Assembly (NCBI RefSeq): GCF_905171765.1
Contig: NC_053392.1
Span: 110,876,465 to 110,940,464 of the forward strand
Direction of reading: 5' to 3'
DNA: 64,000 nt
Source: Bufo bufo
Lineage: Eukaryota; Chordata; Amphibia; Anura; Bufonidae
The translations under genes were made by a program, and so were the position numbers. This document shows positions 34,801 through 46,813 of this stretch, piece after piece; positions within the stretch are counted from its first letter, which is position 1; every line of letters begins with the position of its first letter. A model generated the notes under the pieces. That model worked only from the letters and a program-made list of their open reading frames with translations, did no database searches and was not told the origin of the DNA.

Positions 34801-35619
34801 TTCCGGGTTATTCGGGTCTCTGAGGACCCGATAACCCGGAACAGGATGGTGATCGGTGGTGTGATTTTACCCCAACAATCACCATCCTGCGATCCTGAGT
34901 GGTGATGGTGACATCACCTCTCAGGATCGCCTCTGATTGGTAGGAGGGCGGGCCGGCGGGAGATTCAAATGATAGCAGCGCTCCTCTCCTCCTCCTTTTG
35001 TGTCCGGAGCCCGAGGAGAGAGGAGCGCTGCCTGCAAGTGTCGGATCTGAGCCAGCATCTGTGCCCCAGCACCCATCCTTGCCCCAGGACCCGATCTGTG
35101 CCCCAGCACCCCCCATCTTATCTGCAGGTAATTAGGGAAAGTCTAGGGAAAGGTTGGGCTAGGCAGGGAAAATAAAGGGAAAGTTAGTGAAAAAAAAAGT
35201 TTTCTTGCACCACCCTAAGTAGGGTGTCTCGGGTCCACAAGCACAGCTGTGTGACCCTAGACCCCCCAGGGTTGCTGCTGCTTGCCCCCCTGCACCTCCT
35301 CCCCCCCACAACTTTTTTGGGGCGCAAGCATTTTATTTAATTTATTTGTGCATACCGCTGACTGTGGCCGGCACTCTTAGTGTCCGGTCACTGTTAGCGC
35401 ATAGCACACCCCCACCGCTGGTCAACTTCGACGGTTGATCAGCGGTTTCGAATTTTTTTAAAACTTTTTATTCACTTTTTTTTCCCCTTTTTTAGTTAGT
35501 CTTTAGTCTTTCTGTTAGTTTTAGGGATAAAGTACGCAAACACCCGTGCCCCCACACACACGCACCACCAAATAAAGATTTACACACACCCACATACACA
35601 CGCAGACACACACTCCCCT

Positions 35620-37384
35620 ATGGCCCACCGACATTCTCAGCCGAGGAGGCATATGCCTAGCTTGCCTCCAACTCCGAGAGTCCCAGTTAGGACGAGGATG
35701 ACCCCACTTTCCTGTTATCATCCGCGTCCTCTAGCGATGATGATGAGCCCCAAGGCAGCGGAGACGCCGCCAGGCGGAGCAAGGGGACCACCATGCTAGG
35801 GACCCTGTGGCCCACCCTAGTACGAGCAGCTCTGGGGCTCATACTAGTTTTCCGGCCCACCAGTTAAATCCACCTGAGCCCCCTGCCAGTGAACTTGTCT
35901 GGTGTACCCCAGAGCGATATGAGCCCGTGATTCCTGAGTTTGTAAGCCAATCAAGAATCCAGATTTCCACAGTGGGCTTCACTGAATATGACTTTTTTAG
36001 TCATTTTTTCAGTGACCAACTGGTAAATCTAATGGTGGAGCAGACGAACCTGTACGCCCAACAGTTCGTTGCTCAACACCCGGGCTCCTTTTTGGCTAGG
36101 CCCGGTGGCTGGACACCGTTCAGTGCAGCCGAGACGAGGACATTTTGGGGCCTCGTGCTGCATATGGACCTAGTCAAGAAACCTAGTGTCAGGCATTATT
36201 GGAGTGGGGACGTCCTCTACCAGGCCCCACTTTACAATACGACCATGACACGCTCCCGGTTTGAGGCCATCCGGAAATGTCTGCATTATTCAGATAATGC
36301 AGCATGTCCCCCCCAAGGTGATCCTGCCTATGTCCGTCTGTATAAGATACGGCCGGTCATCGATCACTTCGGGGCCAAATTTGTACAGGCCTATGTACCT
36401 GGAAGGGAGGTCGTGGTTGATGAGTCTCTCATTGCATTCAAGGGAGACTCATTTTTCCGCCAGTATGTTCCCTCAAAGCGGGCGAGGTATGGCGTGAAGC
36501 TGTACAAACTTTGTGAGAGTACCTCAGGGTACACTTACAAGTTTCATGTGTACGAGGGGCGAGATTCCCGTATTCAACCCCCAGAATGTCCCCCCTCTCT
36601 GGGTGTTAGCGGGAAACTTGTGTGGGACCTTATGCACGCCACTGCTAGATAAGGGGTTACCACCTTTACGTGGATAACTTTTATACTAGTATCCCCTTGT
36701 TTCAGTCCCTCGCCGCCAGATCCACGTCCGCTTTGTGGGACCGTGCGGAAAATCAACGCGGCCTCCCTGCCACCCCCTCCAGGTACCTATCCCCAGTGGT
36801 GAGACCGTTCCCTTACCAGTGGAAACCTGTTGCTGGTCAGATATAAGGACAAGAGGGATGTCGGTATCACCCCTGTCCCTGTGCGAGGTGCCACGGCAAC
36901 AGTCCTCAAGCCCGATTGTATCGTCGACTACAATCAGTATATGGGAGGAGTTGATCTCTCTGATCAAGTCCTCAAGCCATATAACGCCACTGCGCAAAAC
37001 CCATGCATGGTACCAAAAAAGTTGCGGTCTACTTGGTACAGGTTGCCTTGTACAACTCTTTTGTGCTGTCCCGGAGTGCTGGCAACACAGGGACATTCCT
37101 TCAGTTCTATGAGGCAGTCCTCCAAGCCCTGATCTTTTCGGACCGGGAAAGAGCAGGCCGGAGTACCTCGGGAACTGGAGGCGCCCGGATCGTCCCTGGC
37201 CAAAACTTTCCAGGTGTGGTCCCCCATACTGGAAAGAAGGGACGAACCCAAAAAAAAGTACAGAGTGTGTCGCAGGAGGGGGATATGGAAGGACACCACT
37301 ACTCAGTGCGACATGTGCCCCGATCATCCGAGCCTCTGCATTGACGGTTACTTCAGGGAGTATCACACTTCCATGGAGTACTAA
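35620..37384 (+). pseudogene. piggyBac transposase
   Basis: ATG at 35620 begins MAHRH, followed soon by frameshifts through an acidic Ser/Asp region. The main frame (35807-36652) covers the conserved core (YDFFSHFFSD, FWGLVLHMDLVKKPSVRHYW). The first catalytic Asp is in VVVDESLIAFKG (36419-36421), the second in YVDNFYTS (36673-36675), the third in IVDYNQYMGGVDLSDQ near 36920. The C-terminal Cys-rich finger reads CRRRGIWKDTTTQCDMC..HPSLC (about 37262-37340). The end is at about 37384. At least five frameshifts, including one at 36650 and several at 36780-37010. All three catalytic Asp codons survive. Confidence 0.9.
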
Positions 37385-37945
37385 ATTTATATCCCAATTT
37401 AGCCACTGACTATCAGATAAAAAAACTGGTTCTCAGACTTGAGACAACCAAAAAAAATTGTAAAAACTAAAATAATTAAAAAAAATATATACAAATTAGG
37501 TATCGCTGCGTCGGTAATAATCTCCTCTATAAAAATACCCCATGACCTAACCCCCAGATTAACATGGTCCAAAAAAATAAAAACGGTGCCAAAACAGTTA
37601 TTTTTGGCACTTTTCCATTTCAATCAGTTTTTTCCTGTAACAAAGCAAGGGTTAACAACCAAACAAAACTTAAAATTTATTACCCTGATACTGCAGTTTA
37701 CAGAAACGCCTCATTTGTGGTCGTAAACTACTGTATCACTAAAAGGCAGGGCGCAAAAGGAAAGGACTGACATGGTTTCTGGAAGGCCGATTTTGATGGC
37801 CTTTTTTATTGACACCATGTCCCTTTTGAAGCCGCCCTGATGCACCCCTAGAGTAGAAACTCCCTAAAAGTGACCCCATCTGAGAAACTACACCCCTCAA
37901 AGGTATTCAAAACTGATTTTTACAAACTTTATTTACCCTTTAGGT

Positions 37946-39242
37946 CAGCGGTGGGGAACCATTTTGCTGCCAAGGGCCATTTGGATATTTGTAACATCAT
38001 TCGGGGCCATACAAAATTCTCATAAAAAATTTTTACTGCTGTATTTGGTCAAACATATAATTGACTTAGGGATAAGTTACAGAAATTGCACTTCAATTAA
38101 AATAATCTAGAGGGCTGTATTTTTGCAGCACAAAATAGCGCCTGCACTATATATATACAGTATATTACAATACAATACAGGCGCCATATTGACCACACAT
38201 AGCAGTCTAATTTTTAAGTTCAGAATGTTACTTATTTGACATTAATGGCAGGAAGCTAAACCCAGGGGGTCCAGAGAGGGGTTCACCCAGCTTTCACTCT
38301 CCCTGCCTCTTTCTTCGCAACTGTCCCTGCCTTTGTCCCTTTCTCAGCAAAATATCTGCCCCCACCCTCCATCAGCCTGAAATCAGCCTCCTATCAGACC
38401 CCCTAGGCCTACATCAGCCTCAGATCAGACTCCCATCAGACCTCTAAGCCTCAGATTAGACCCCAATCAGACCCTTCCTAGCTTCAGATCAGACTCCCAT
38501 CAGACCCCCAGCCTCAGACCAGACCCGGAATCAGACCGCCCAGCCTCAGATCAGCCCCCATCAGACCCCCCAGGGTCAGATCAGCCCCTATAAGACCCCC
38601 CAGCCTCAGATCAGACCTTCATAATACCCTCCCTAGCCTCAGATCAGCCCCATCAGACCCTCCCCAGCCTCAGATCAGCCCCCATCAGCCCCCCTAGTCT
38701 CAGATCAGACCCCTATCAAACCCCAGCCTCAGATCAGACACCCCCAGCCTCAGATCAGACCCTCCCAAGCCTCAGATCAGACCCCCATCAGACCCTCCCC
38801 ACCCTCCTTTAGCCTCAGATCAGCCCCAATCAGACATCAGATCAGATACTGTATTAAGATAAACAAATAAACTTACCTCTCCAGCTCCGTACGGCGCTGC
38901 CGTCTTGGCAGATTCACTTACCCTCCCTGTTCTTCTTCCTGCCGCACTATATTGTCACCTCACACCGCACAGCGTCAGGTCATAGTGCACGTCTACGTGC
39001 ACTGCGTCCTGACGCTGGATGTGTCAGGACACAGTGTGGGGCTGAAAGAAGACCAGGGAAGGTGAGGACAGCCAGTGCAGTGCTGTTCTCACCTTCCTGT
39101 GCCTCCCGTATGCTAATGACCGCTTCCATAATGGAAGGGGTCATAAGCATTTTCACATTATGTTCTGGCAGGGGGCCGGGGGCCACATGAAATGATACCG
39201 TGGGCCGCATACGGCCCTCGGGCCGGAGGTTCCCCACCCCTG
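37946..39242. mobile_element. Non-autonomous hAT element (Charlie-like ends)
   Basis: Ends CAGCGGTGGGGAACC and GGTTCCCCACCCCTG are inverted repeats of 15 bp with one mismatch. They are flanked by the perfect 8 bp duplication CTTTAGGT (37938-37945 and 39243-39250). No transposase. The centre is a CAGATCAG-type minisatellite. Inserted in the 3' non-coding part of the piggyBac. Confidence 0.93.
38340..38850. repeat. CAGCCTCAGATCAGACCCC minisatellite
   Basis: Irregular units of about 30-40 bp built on CAGCCTCAGATCAGACCCC and CCATCAGACCCC. It belongs to the hAT-type element. Confidence 0.85.
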
Positions 39243-39250
39243 CTTTAGGT

Positions 39251-40293
39251 GTTCCTCAACAGTTAATGGCAAATGAAGATGAAATTTCAGAATTTCAATT
39301 TTTGGTAACCTTACCTCACAAAAATGTGATATAGAGCAACCAAAAATCATATGTACCCTAAAAATAGTCCCAACAAAACCGCCACCTTATCCTGTAGTTT
39401 ACAAAATGGGGTCACTTTTAGGGAGTTTCTATCCAGGGGTGCATCAGGGGGGTTTGAAAACAGGACACGGTGTAAATAAACCGGTCCATAAAAATCAGCT
39501 CTCCGAAAACTACACGGCGCTCCTTTCCTCTATGCCCTGCCGTGTGGCAGTAGAGTAGTGTACGGCCACATATGGGGTGTTTCTGTAAAAATCAGAGTCA
39601 GGGCAATAAATATACAGTCTTGTTTGGCTGTTAACCCTTGCTTTGTTAGGCGAAAAAATGGGTTAAAATGGAAAATTTGGCACCAAAAAATTATTTTTAA
39701 ATTTCATCCCCATTTGCCAATACTCTTGTGCAACACCTGAAGGGTTTAACAAAGTTTGTAAAATCAGTTTTGAATACCATGAGGGTGTAGTTTCTTAGAT
39801 GAGGTCATTTTTGGGTGGTTTCTATTATATAAGCTTCACAAAGTGACTTCAGACCTGAACTGGTCCCTGAAAATTGGGTTTTTGAAAATTTCAGAAAAAT
39901 TTCAAAGATTTGCTTCCAAACTTCTAAGCCTTGTAACATCTCCAAAAAATAAAATATCATTCCCAAAATGATCCAAACATGAAGTAGACATATGGGGAAT
40001 GTAAAGTAATAACTATTTTTGTAGGTATTACGATGTATTATAGAAGTAGAGAAATTGAAACTTTTTTCAAATTTTTTGTAAATTTAGTATTTTTTTTATA
40101 AATATAAATGTTTTTTTTTTACTTCATTTTACCAGTGTCATGAAGTACAATATGTGGCGAAAAAACTATCTCAGAATGGCCTGGATAAGTCAAAGCGTTT
40201 TAAAGTTATCATCATCACTTAAAGTGACACTGGTCAGATTAGGCAAAAAATGGCCTGGTCCTTAAGGTGAAATAAGGCTGTGTCCTTAAGGAG
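39251..40293 (+). other. piggyBac 3' non-coding sequence
   Basis: Includes GAATACCATGAGGGTGTAG, TGTCATGAAGTACAATATGT and GGCCTGGTCCTTAAGG before the terminal TTAA. No coding potential seen. Confidence 0.6.
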
Positions 40294-40401
40294 TTAAAGT
40301 CAATGGGGACCCGAAATTCACTTTATTATTTTCTGTTATAACATGGTTATAACGGAAAATAATAGCATTTTTAAGATAGAATGCTAAATAAAATGGCCAT
40401 T

Positions 40402-40709
40402 TTTTTTCTTTGTTTTTTTTTTTTTTCTGTAGAAACCACCAAGACAACCAAGGGGGGGGGGGGGGGGGGGGGAGGGGGGGGGGCTTACAATTTGTTCTTA
40501 TTATTTGTTATGATATATGCAGGATATAAGGGGGGGGGGAACAAAAAAACAGGACAGGATAATGATAGACTCCTGATGATTAATGATAATTATGTAACAA
40601 ACTTTATGTATATCTGGGAACCATCACTGTTTATATCTTTTGTTCCCTGCTGTTCTCTTGTTATTTTTTATATGCTGAAAATGAAAATAAAAACATTTAT
40701 AAAAAAAAA
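40402..40709 (+). mobile_element. 5'-truncated L1-type LINE 3' end
   Basis: The segment ends CATTTATAAAAAAAAAA preceded by ATGCTGAAAATGAAAATAAA, a LINE 3' UTR and poly(A). AAATGGCCATT is duplicated on both sides (40391-40401 and 40710-40720), as expected of target-primed insertion. It contains G21-A-G10 at 40452-40483. Confidence 0.65.
40452..40483 (+). repeat. Poly(G) tract
   Basis: Twenty-one G, one A, ten G. It could form G-quadruplexes and is a likely sequencing or assembly weak point. Confidence 0.9.
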
Positions 40710-41085
40710 AAATGGCCATTGAGGGTTAAAAATAATTGAAAAAAACTTACCTCATCCACTTGATCGCGCAGGCCGGTATCATCTTCTTTTCTTCTTTCTT
40801 CAGATCTGCAAAAGGACCTGTGATGACATCACCCGCGCTCACCACGTGGTGAGTGCAGTGACGTCATCGCAGGTCCTGCTGAATGAAGATAGAAGATCCT
40901 TCTATCTTCATTCAGCAGGACCTGCGATGACGTCACCGACGCTCACATGGTGAGCGCGGTGGATGTCATCGCAGGTCCCTTTGCAGGTCCTGAAGAAGAA
41001 TAGGATTCCGGCTGCGCAATCAAGTGGATGAGGTGAGTTTTTTTATAATTATTTAACCCCCTCAATGGCCAACTATTGCAGTTCG

Positions 41086-41940
41086 GATTTGCCTCAACTC
41101 TAATAATGACATTTGTTCATTAAAACATGGATGTGTTTACTGTATCTACCCTGTATATTGCAGCATTGTACAAATAATTCAGTAACACAGTTATAATTTT
41201 ATTGAAATGCCCAGTTACAGACAGTAAAAAGAAACTGGTTTTCTAGAAAAAAGGGGGACAATTCCTCAATGCTAGCAAAAATGCAATTTGCAAAGCAATA
41301 ATGAAGTGTAGAAGTTTTTCCATAAATAACTTTGCTGTTTTTGCAGGAATCTATAATGTTGAACTAGACTTAAAAAGCTGAGCTGACAGTAGCCTGCCAG
41401 CAATATACATAATAGTAACCAGACCAGTTTGCTCACTCCCTCACTCTCTTTTCCTCTTCAAACTTCTTAATATACCCCAAATTCCCAAATATTCCGTTCC
41501 TATAAACTCCTTATACTGTCCTTATCAAATTATATATGTGGCTTATGTCTGAAATAGTTTTTTGTCAGACAGAGCCACACCACAACTACAATTGCGGAAT
41601 GGTGTTCTGTGACACTGCCTGCAACAGAATCTTAGTGAACATTGCCCTGTATTGGCTGATTGGCCTGTATGCCAGCCTCTGAGTCAATTAGGGCAAGCTC
41701 CACACACACACACACACACACATATTTCCTCCCAGTGTCATGTGACCATCCTTTTATCCTATCTGGTCAGAATTGAAGAGTAATATGGTGCTGGACGCTA
41801 TTTTCATGCGATTTGTACGAAGTGGATCAGAAAAGCTTTTGCTGCATATTGACCTACAAAGTTTTTGTGAAGTTTGTAATGAATCCAGTTTGATAAGTCA
41901 ATTTCTCTTATCCGTATTTGCTAATTTGTTCAAAAGGAAA
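41086..41940. other. Intergenic with (CA)n microsatellite
   Basis: Low-copy sequence, no gene recognised. A (CA)11 run lies at about 41700-41722. Confidence 0.5.
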
Positions 41941-42437
41941 AACTAAAATCTTGCACTGCCTTTACATAGTACTTAGTTGAAGCACCTTTGGCAGAGATTA
42001 CAGCCTCTAGTCTTCTTGGGTATGATGCACAGGGTTTTATGGATTTGGTGATTTTCTGCCATTTTTATCTGCAAATCCTCTCAAGCTCTGTCAAGTTCAA
42101 TGAGGACCATCGGTGGATAGCTATTTTAATGTCTCTCTAGAGATGTTTGACTAGATTCAAGTCAGCGTTCTGGCTGGGCTTGTCCCTAAGCCACCACTGT
42201 GCTGTCTTGGCTGTGTGCTTAGAGTCATTTTCTTTTTGGAAGGCAAACCTTTGGCCCAATCTGAAGTCCAGAGCACTCTGTATTTCATTAATAATATCTC
42301 TGTAGATTATGCCATTCAGTATTCCCTCAACCCTGACCAGTCTTCTTGAAAAACACCCCATAGCATGATGCTACCACCACCATGCATCACTGTAGAGAAG
42401 GTATTGGGCAAATGATGATCAATGCCTGGATTCCTCC
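41941..42437 (-). pseudogene. Tc1-type transposase remnant
   Basis: On the minus strand the text includes a DSKHTAKTAQWWL-like block (QKENDSKHTAKTAQWW), then QNADLNLVKHL, corresponding to the second catalytic Asp region and the PDLN..ENLW motif of Tc1 transposases. The GATGCTACCACCACCATGCATC context (42367-42388) is the usual GGGS-MMLWG coding block. Degraded and cut at 42437 by another insertion. No complete ends found. Confidence 0.7.
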
Positions 42438-42719
42438 CAGGGGCAGACTGGGAACGTAAGGTGGCCTGGAAAAAAAACTAAAAGTGGCCCGATATTGTAG
42501 GAGGGTCTGAATTGACTAAGGGGGGAGCAATAGAAGTAAGTGGAGCCAACAGTACCATAGTGCAAAACCAAATATCACAGTGCAGAACAAAATACTGTCG
42601 CTTGCATCACAGTATGAAAAAATTTGAAAACATTTGAGATTGGGGGGAAATAGAAAAAATGCAATGGATCCACAGATTTTAGGGGCTTTGACCCTATGAT
42701 GTTCCTTATTCTCAAAACT
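42438..42719. repeat. hAT-like element fragment
   Basis: Begins CAGGGGCAGACTGGGAAC, a terminus typical of hAT-type MITEs, inserted in the Tc1 remnant. The opposite end and the duplication are not found, so it is truncated or rearranged. Confidence 0.45.
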
Positions 42720-43100
42720 GATCTGTGTCTCGAGTTTACAAATCGAAGTATCCGAAGTGGATTCAGGGAAAATTTGAATCGTTGCAAAGCCGAATTTCCT
42801 TGTGCTTCGTGGTAACCAATCAGTTTTCCCTCATCTCATTTGAGTGTGAAGAGGCCTTTGTGGCCATCTTGATTGAAGATCCTGCAAGAAGTCTTGTGCG
42901 CATTGACGTATGACGTCACCATGCCAATCGGTGTGATGTCATTACGCACCACACAAGATTTTGAATGGGATCTTTAACCAGGATGGCTGCAGTGGCCTCT
43001 TCGCGCCCAAATGAATAAGGTGAGTAATATTTTTTTTCTTTTTGTTTAACTGATTAACACCTGAAAGCCCTCATTTTTCATCTCAGATGGTCACTAAGCA
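42720..43100. repeat. Palindromic MITE-like repeat
   Basis: TGAAGAGGCCTTTGTGGCCAT and ATGGCTGCAGTGGCCTCTTC, and GATCCTGCAAGAAGTCTTG and CACAAGATTTTGAATGGGATC, are mirrored around a TGACGTATGACGTCA centre near 42930. Similar in style to 40298-41085. Confidence 0.6.
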
Positions 43101-43199
43101 AATTTATTTGGGAAATTTGGCGAATCAGCTGAATCAATTTTTTGTAAACTTAGTTCATTACTACCTGAGTCAGTATTATTACAATGATACCACATATGG

Positions 43200-43720
43200 G
43201 TAGGTGTTTTTATGTTTTAATACTGAAAAAACTTTTTTTTCACATCACCAAATTCTGACCCCCATAACTTATTTTTATAGTTAGGTCTAATGAGCTGTGT
43301 GGGGGCTAATTTTTTGTGGGACGATCTGTAGTTTTTATTGATACTATTGTACTGTGTATGACTTTTGGAGTGTGTATGACTTTTTGATCACATTTTATTA
43401 AATTTTTTTGAATAGTGAAGTGATGAAAAAATGGCGAATTGGTCATTTAGATTTTTTTTCTGTTACACCATTCTCTGTATGGGATAAATATTTTTATATT
43501 TTAATAATGCAGACTTTTTCAGAAGTGCCGATTCCCATGATGTTTATATTTTTCATTGTTTATGTATTTATTTATTCTAGGGAAATTTAAATGTTTATAT
43601 TTTTTATTTTGTTTACTTTTTTTTACTTTTTTTTAGGCCTTCTAGGAGGTTAAAATACTGACTAGTCAGATTTTTTTTTAGCTTATACTCAATAGAACTA
43701 CGGTATAAGCTGAATTTGCT
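43200..43720. repeat. Degraded interspersed repeat
   Basis: TTTTTGTGGGACGATCTGTA, GTATGACTTTTTGATCACAT and ACACCATTCTCTGTATGGG are blocks I recognise from abundant amphibian DNA elements. No boundaries found. Confidence 0.4.
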
Positions 43721-43935
43721 GGTTTTCTATGTTGGCTGCCATCTGCAGGCCAACATAGGAACTGCAGATTTAGTACATTGGGTCTCCCCAGAGAGACTCA
43801 GCGTATTAGAACAAAGGACTGGCTTCCCCGAACGCTGCACAGGGGAGCTGGTCTTCACCCAGACCACCTCTTCATCTCTTCTTAGGGCAGGTTCAAAGCT
43901 TACTTGTAAAATACTGCAAATGTTTAACTTTCCAG

Positions 43936-44016
43936 TAACTGAATATAAGAAGAAATTAAGTTTGGTATACAACCAACTACTGAATTACATAAATTATAAA
44001 ACTGATGTGCTACCCG
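43936..44016 (+). CDS. Candidate penultimate exon of an unidentified host gene
   Basis: TTAACTTTCCAG precedes the segment and G|GTAAAT follows it, so it could be an 81 bp exon starting in phase 2 and ending with one extra base. It encodes TEYKKKLSLVYNQLLNY followed by INYKTDVLP, a lysine-rich, protein-like sequence without low complexity. The one-base overhang matches the phase of the candidate exon at 46814, giving an open junction codon. The sequence is low-copy compared with its surroundings. I do not recognise the protein. The alternative is a chance open frame, since the frame stays open to 44066 without splicing. Confidence 0.35.
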
Positions 44017-44863
44017 GTAAATCTGCTCACAATACATGTTCTAAAGAATGTATGCCGATGAAATAAATGGAAAAAAAAGATGCAAGGAATGGTATAATTT
44101 GTCTGCTGAATGCACCTTAAAGCAAATCTTAATTTACAGATTAGCTTAACTAAGAAAAGTTGTCATTTGAAAGAACATTTACTGAATATGCATCATTTTT
44201 TTTGGACTATCTAAAGTGGCATTGAAGTACATATGAAGATGGAAGGCATCTGTGTACAAGTCATTAGTCTTACAAAACAGATTGAAAATGAATGGATAAT
44301 GCAATTCCTGTTCAATGATTTAATTGGTATAGCGCTGATGATTTCATTTTAGGGAATAATCGGTTTTGAAGTAACCTTCTATTATGTCCTATGAGTCCGT
44401 GTTTGTGGTATTCTAACCATGAGACAAATTGCCTTTGCTTTTGACATACGCAGACCTGGCTGTAGCTGATATATGTCTTCTAATTTGGCTGTTTTAAGAT
44501 GAAGTTTAGCAAGTGTCCTTAGGGACTTGTAATGTGCAAATCAGTGGAAATGCAACTAGATAGAATTTTGCCAACAGTTAAATTATCTATTATGTTTCAT
44601 ATGTGGCATGTAAGACAGTAAAATACTGACATACAGGTCAAATTTCTGGATGTTCTGCATGGTGGTCCATAAATATGGTAATCTATAGCACATGTTTAGG
44701 GCAGGTGACACTTGAGATTCTAAAACCAATTGAATTTATTACAAATTTCCTTAAAAAAAAGTCCCAGTGTACACATCAGAATACAGGGAAGATAATAAAA
44801 AGATGAAAAATAAGCCTGACATGACCGGGTCCTGGTGGGCTAGCCCATAATGCCTTGTAGCTA
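44017..44863. other. Candidate intron, low-copy sequence
   Basis: No repeat family recognised. If the two flanking exons are real, 44017-46813 is an intron of 2.8 kb that acquired the Tc1 element. Confidence 0.35.
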
Positions 44864-46453
44864 AAGTGCCTTGGAAAAGTATTCATATCCTTTGAACTTT
44901 TCCATGTTTTTTCATGTTACACCCACAAACTGAAATGTATTTTATTGGGATTTTATGTGATAGATCATCAACACAAAGTAGCAAGTATATGTGAAGTGAA
45001 AAGAAAATGATACATGGTCTTCAACATTTTTCATATTTAAAAAAAAATGTAAAGTATGGAATGCATTTGTATTCAGCCCCTTGTACTCTTAAACCTCTAA
45101 ATAAAGTTCAGTGTGACCAATTGCCTTCAGAAGTCACCTAATTAGTAAATAGAGTCCACCTGCATGTAATTCATTCTCAGTATAATTACAGCTGTTCTGT
45201 GAAGGCCTCACAGGTTTGTTAGAGAACATTAGTCATCAAACAGAATCATGAAAACCAAGGAACACACCACACAGGTCAGAGATAAAGTTGTGGAGACATA
45301 TAAAGTAGGGTTAAATTATAAAAAAAAGCTCTTAACTTCTCACTGTGCACTGTTCAATCCATCACCTGAAAGTGGATGGAGTATGGTACACCTTCACACC
45401 TACCAAGGGATGGCTGTCCACCTAAACAGACATCCCAGGCAAAGAGAGCACTAATTTGAGAATCAGCCAAGAGGCCAATGGAGCTGTAAAGATCCACAGC
45501 TCAGGTAGGAGAATCTGTCCCCAGGACAACTATTAGTCATTTGTTCCACAAAGCTGGCCTTCATGGAAGAGTGGCAAGAAGAAAGCTATTTTTAAATCAA
45601 GCAATAAGAAGCCCTGTTTGTAGTTTTCCACAAACCATGTAGGGGACCCAGCAAACATGTGTAAGAAGGTGCACTGGTCAGATAAGATTAAAGTTGAACT
45701 TTTTGGCCTAAATGCAAAACACTATGTGTGGTGGAAAACTAACACTGCACATCACCCTGAACACACCATTCCCACCATGAAACATGGCAGTATCATGCGG
45801 TAAGGATTCTTTTGTTCAGCAGGGACAGGGAAGCTGGTCAGAGTTGATGGGAATATGGATGGAGCCCAGACAACCCTGGAGGAAAACCTGGTAGAGGCTG
45901 CAAAAGACTTGAGACTGGAGCAAAGATTCACCTTCCAGCAGGACAACGATCCTAAACATACAGCCAGAGCTACACGTACAATAGAATGGTTTAGAATAAA
46001 GTAAATTCATGTGTTAGAATTGCCCAGTCAAAGTCCAGATCTAAATCCCACGGAGAATCCGTGGCAAGACTTAAAAATTGCAGTTCACAGATGCTCTCCA
46101 TCTGACTGAGCTTGAGCAATTTTGCAAAGAAGAATTGGAAAAAATTACAACCTCTAGATGTGCAAAGCTGGTAGAGACATACCACAAAAGACTTGTTGCT
46201 GTAATTTTAGTGAAAGTTGGTCCTATAAAGTATTGACTAGAGAGGGCTGAATACAAATGCACGCAATACTTTCCTGATTGTTATTTATTAAAAATGTTGA
46301 AAACCATGTATCATTTTCTTTTCACTTGACACATAGTGCTACTTTGTGTTGGTCTATCACATAAATCCCAATAAAATACATTTAAGTTTGTGGTTATAGT
46401 GTGAAAAAATGTGGAAAGGTTCAAGGAGTATGAATGCTTTTTTTAAGGCACTG
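44864..46453 (+). mobile_element. Tc1/mariner element, degraded, DD36E spacing
   Basis: TA at 44862-44863 and 46454-46455 flank ends AAGTGCCTTGGAAAAGTATT and a terminal AAGGCACTG. The inverted arms extend over 150 bp (GTATTTTATTGGGATTTTATG, CACAAAGTAGCA, AAAATGATACATGG) with visible divergence and indels, so it is older than the other two Tc1 copies. Length is 1590 bp. Confidence 0.85.
45248..46236 (+). pseudogene. Tc1-type transposase remnant (DD36E spacing)
   Basis: Opens MKTKEHTTQVRDKVVETYKV at 45248 and then loses the frame. Recognisable further on are KMHVHWSD-like sequence and NTAHHPEHTIPTMKHGGS-like sequence. FQQDNDPKHTARATRT follows near 45930, then [14 protein letters not shown] near 46023. 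Counting through an in-frame stop (about 46002) gives 36 residues between the second D and E, the spacing described for the DD36E (Incomer) group; the group name is inference. Multiple frameshifts and stops. Confidence 0.78.
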
Positions 46454-46455
46454 TA

Positions 46456-46813
46456 CCCTCAGCCAATGATGCAGGACTATAGCTGTGATGTCAGTAGACT
46501 TGTCATAGGCACTATATAAGATCCCAGGCAGGATCTGGCATCTTTTTCTGGGTTTGTACATTGAAGGCATAACATATCTGTTAGATAGAGGAATAAGATC
46601 TTAGAATAGAAATTATTTCACAGTGAAGAGAAAATGATATCTAGTTAGATTTATACTTATTTATAATTATTTTACGGAGATATCTGTTTTTGAGATAGGT
46701 GTCAGTGTATCATTTTGTCATATTTTCCCTAAATGTAATTTCTCTACATGACATACGTGTACACCATTTCAAGTTAAGGGATTAAATAAATATTTTCCTA
46801 TTTTAACTTCCAG
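46456..46813. other. Candidate intron, 3' part
   Basis: Low-copy AT-rich sequence ending in TATTTTCCTATTTTAACTTCCAG, a good polypyrimidine tract and acceptor. Confidence 0.35.

Larger units (their letters stand above)
34805..40293 (+). mobile_element. piggyBac element, broken and interrupted
   Basis: The right end reads GTGTCCTTAAGGAG directly before TTAA (40294-40297), the piggyBac target. The left end appears truncated at about 34805 against the SINE-like repeat and starts with a GGGTTATTCGGG/CCCGATAACCC hairpin. The transposase remnant is at 35620-37384. The long 3' non-coding part contains paired TGACCCCATCTGAG/CTTAGATGAGGTCA blocks and is interrupted by a hAT-type element at 37946-39242. 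Confidence 0.85.
40298..41085. repeat. Palindromic MITE-like repeat with L1 tail inserted
   Basis: Arms AATGGCCATTGAGGGTTAAA, CATCCACTTGATCGCGCAG and CAGGACCTGCGATGACGTCA are mirrored (CTGCGCAATCAAGTGGATGA, CCCCCTCAATGGCCAA), with the centre near 40900. An L1 tail splits the left outer part. Confidence 0.7.

Noticed and set aside
40381..40722. 113-codon frame containing a poly-Gly tract
   Set aside because: It reads through the poly(G) run and poly(A) tail of an L1 3' UTR fragment.
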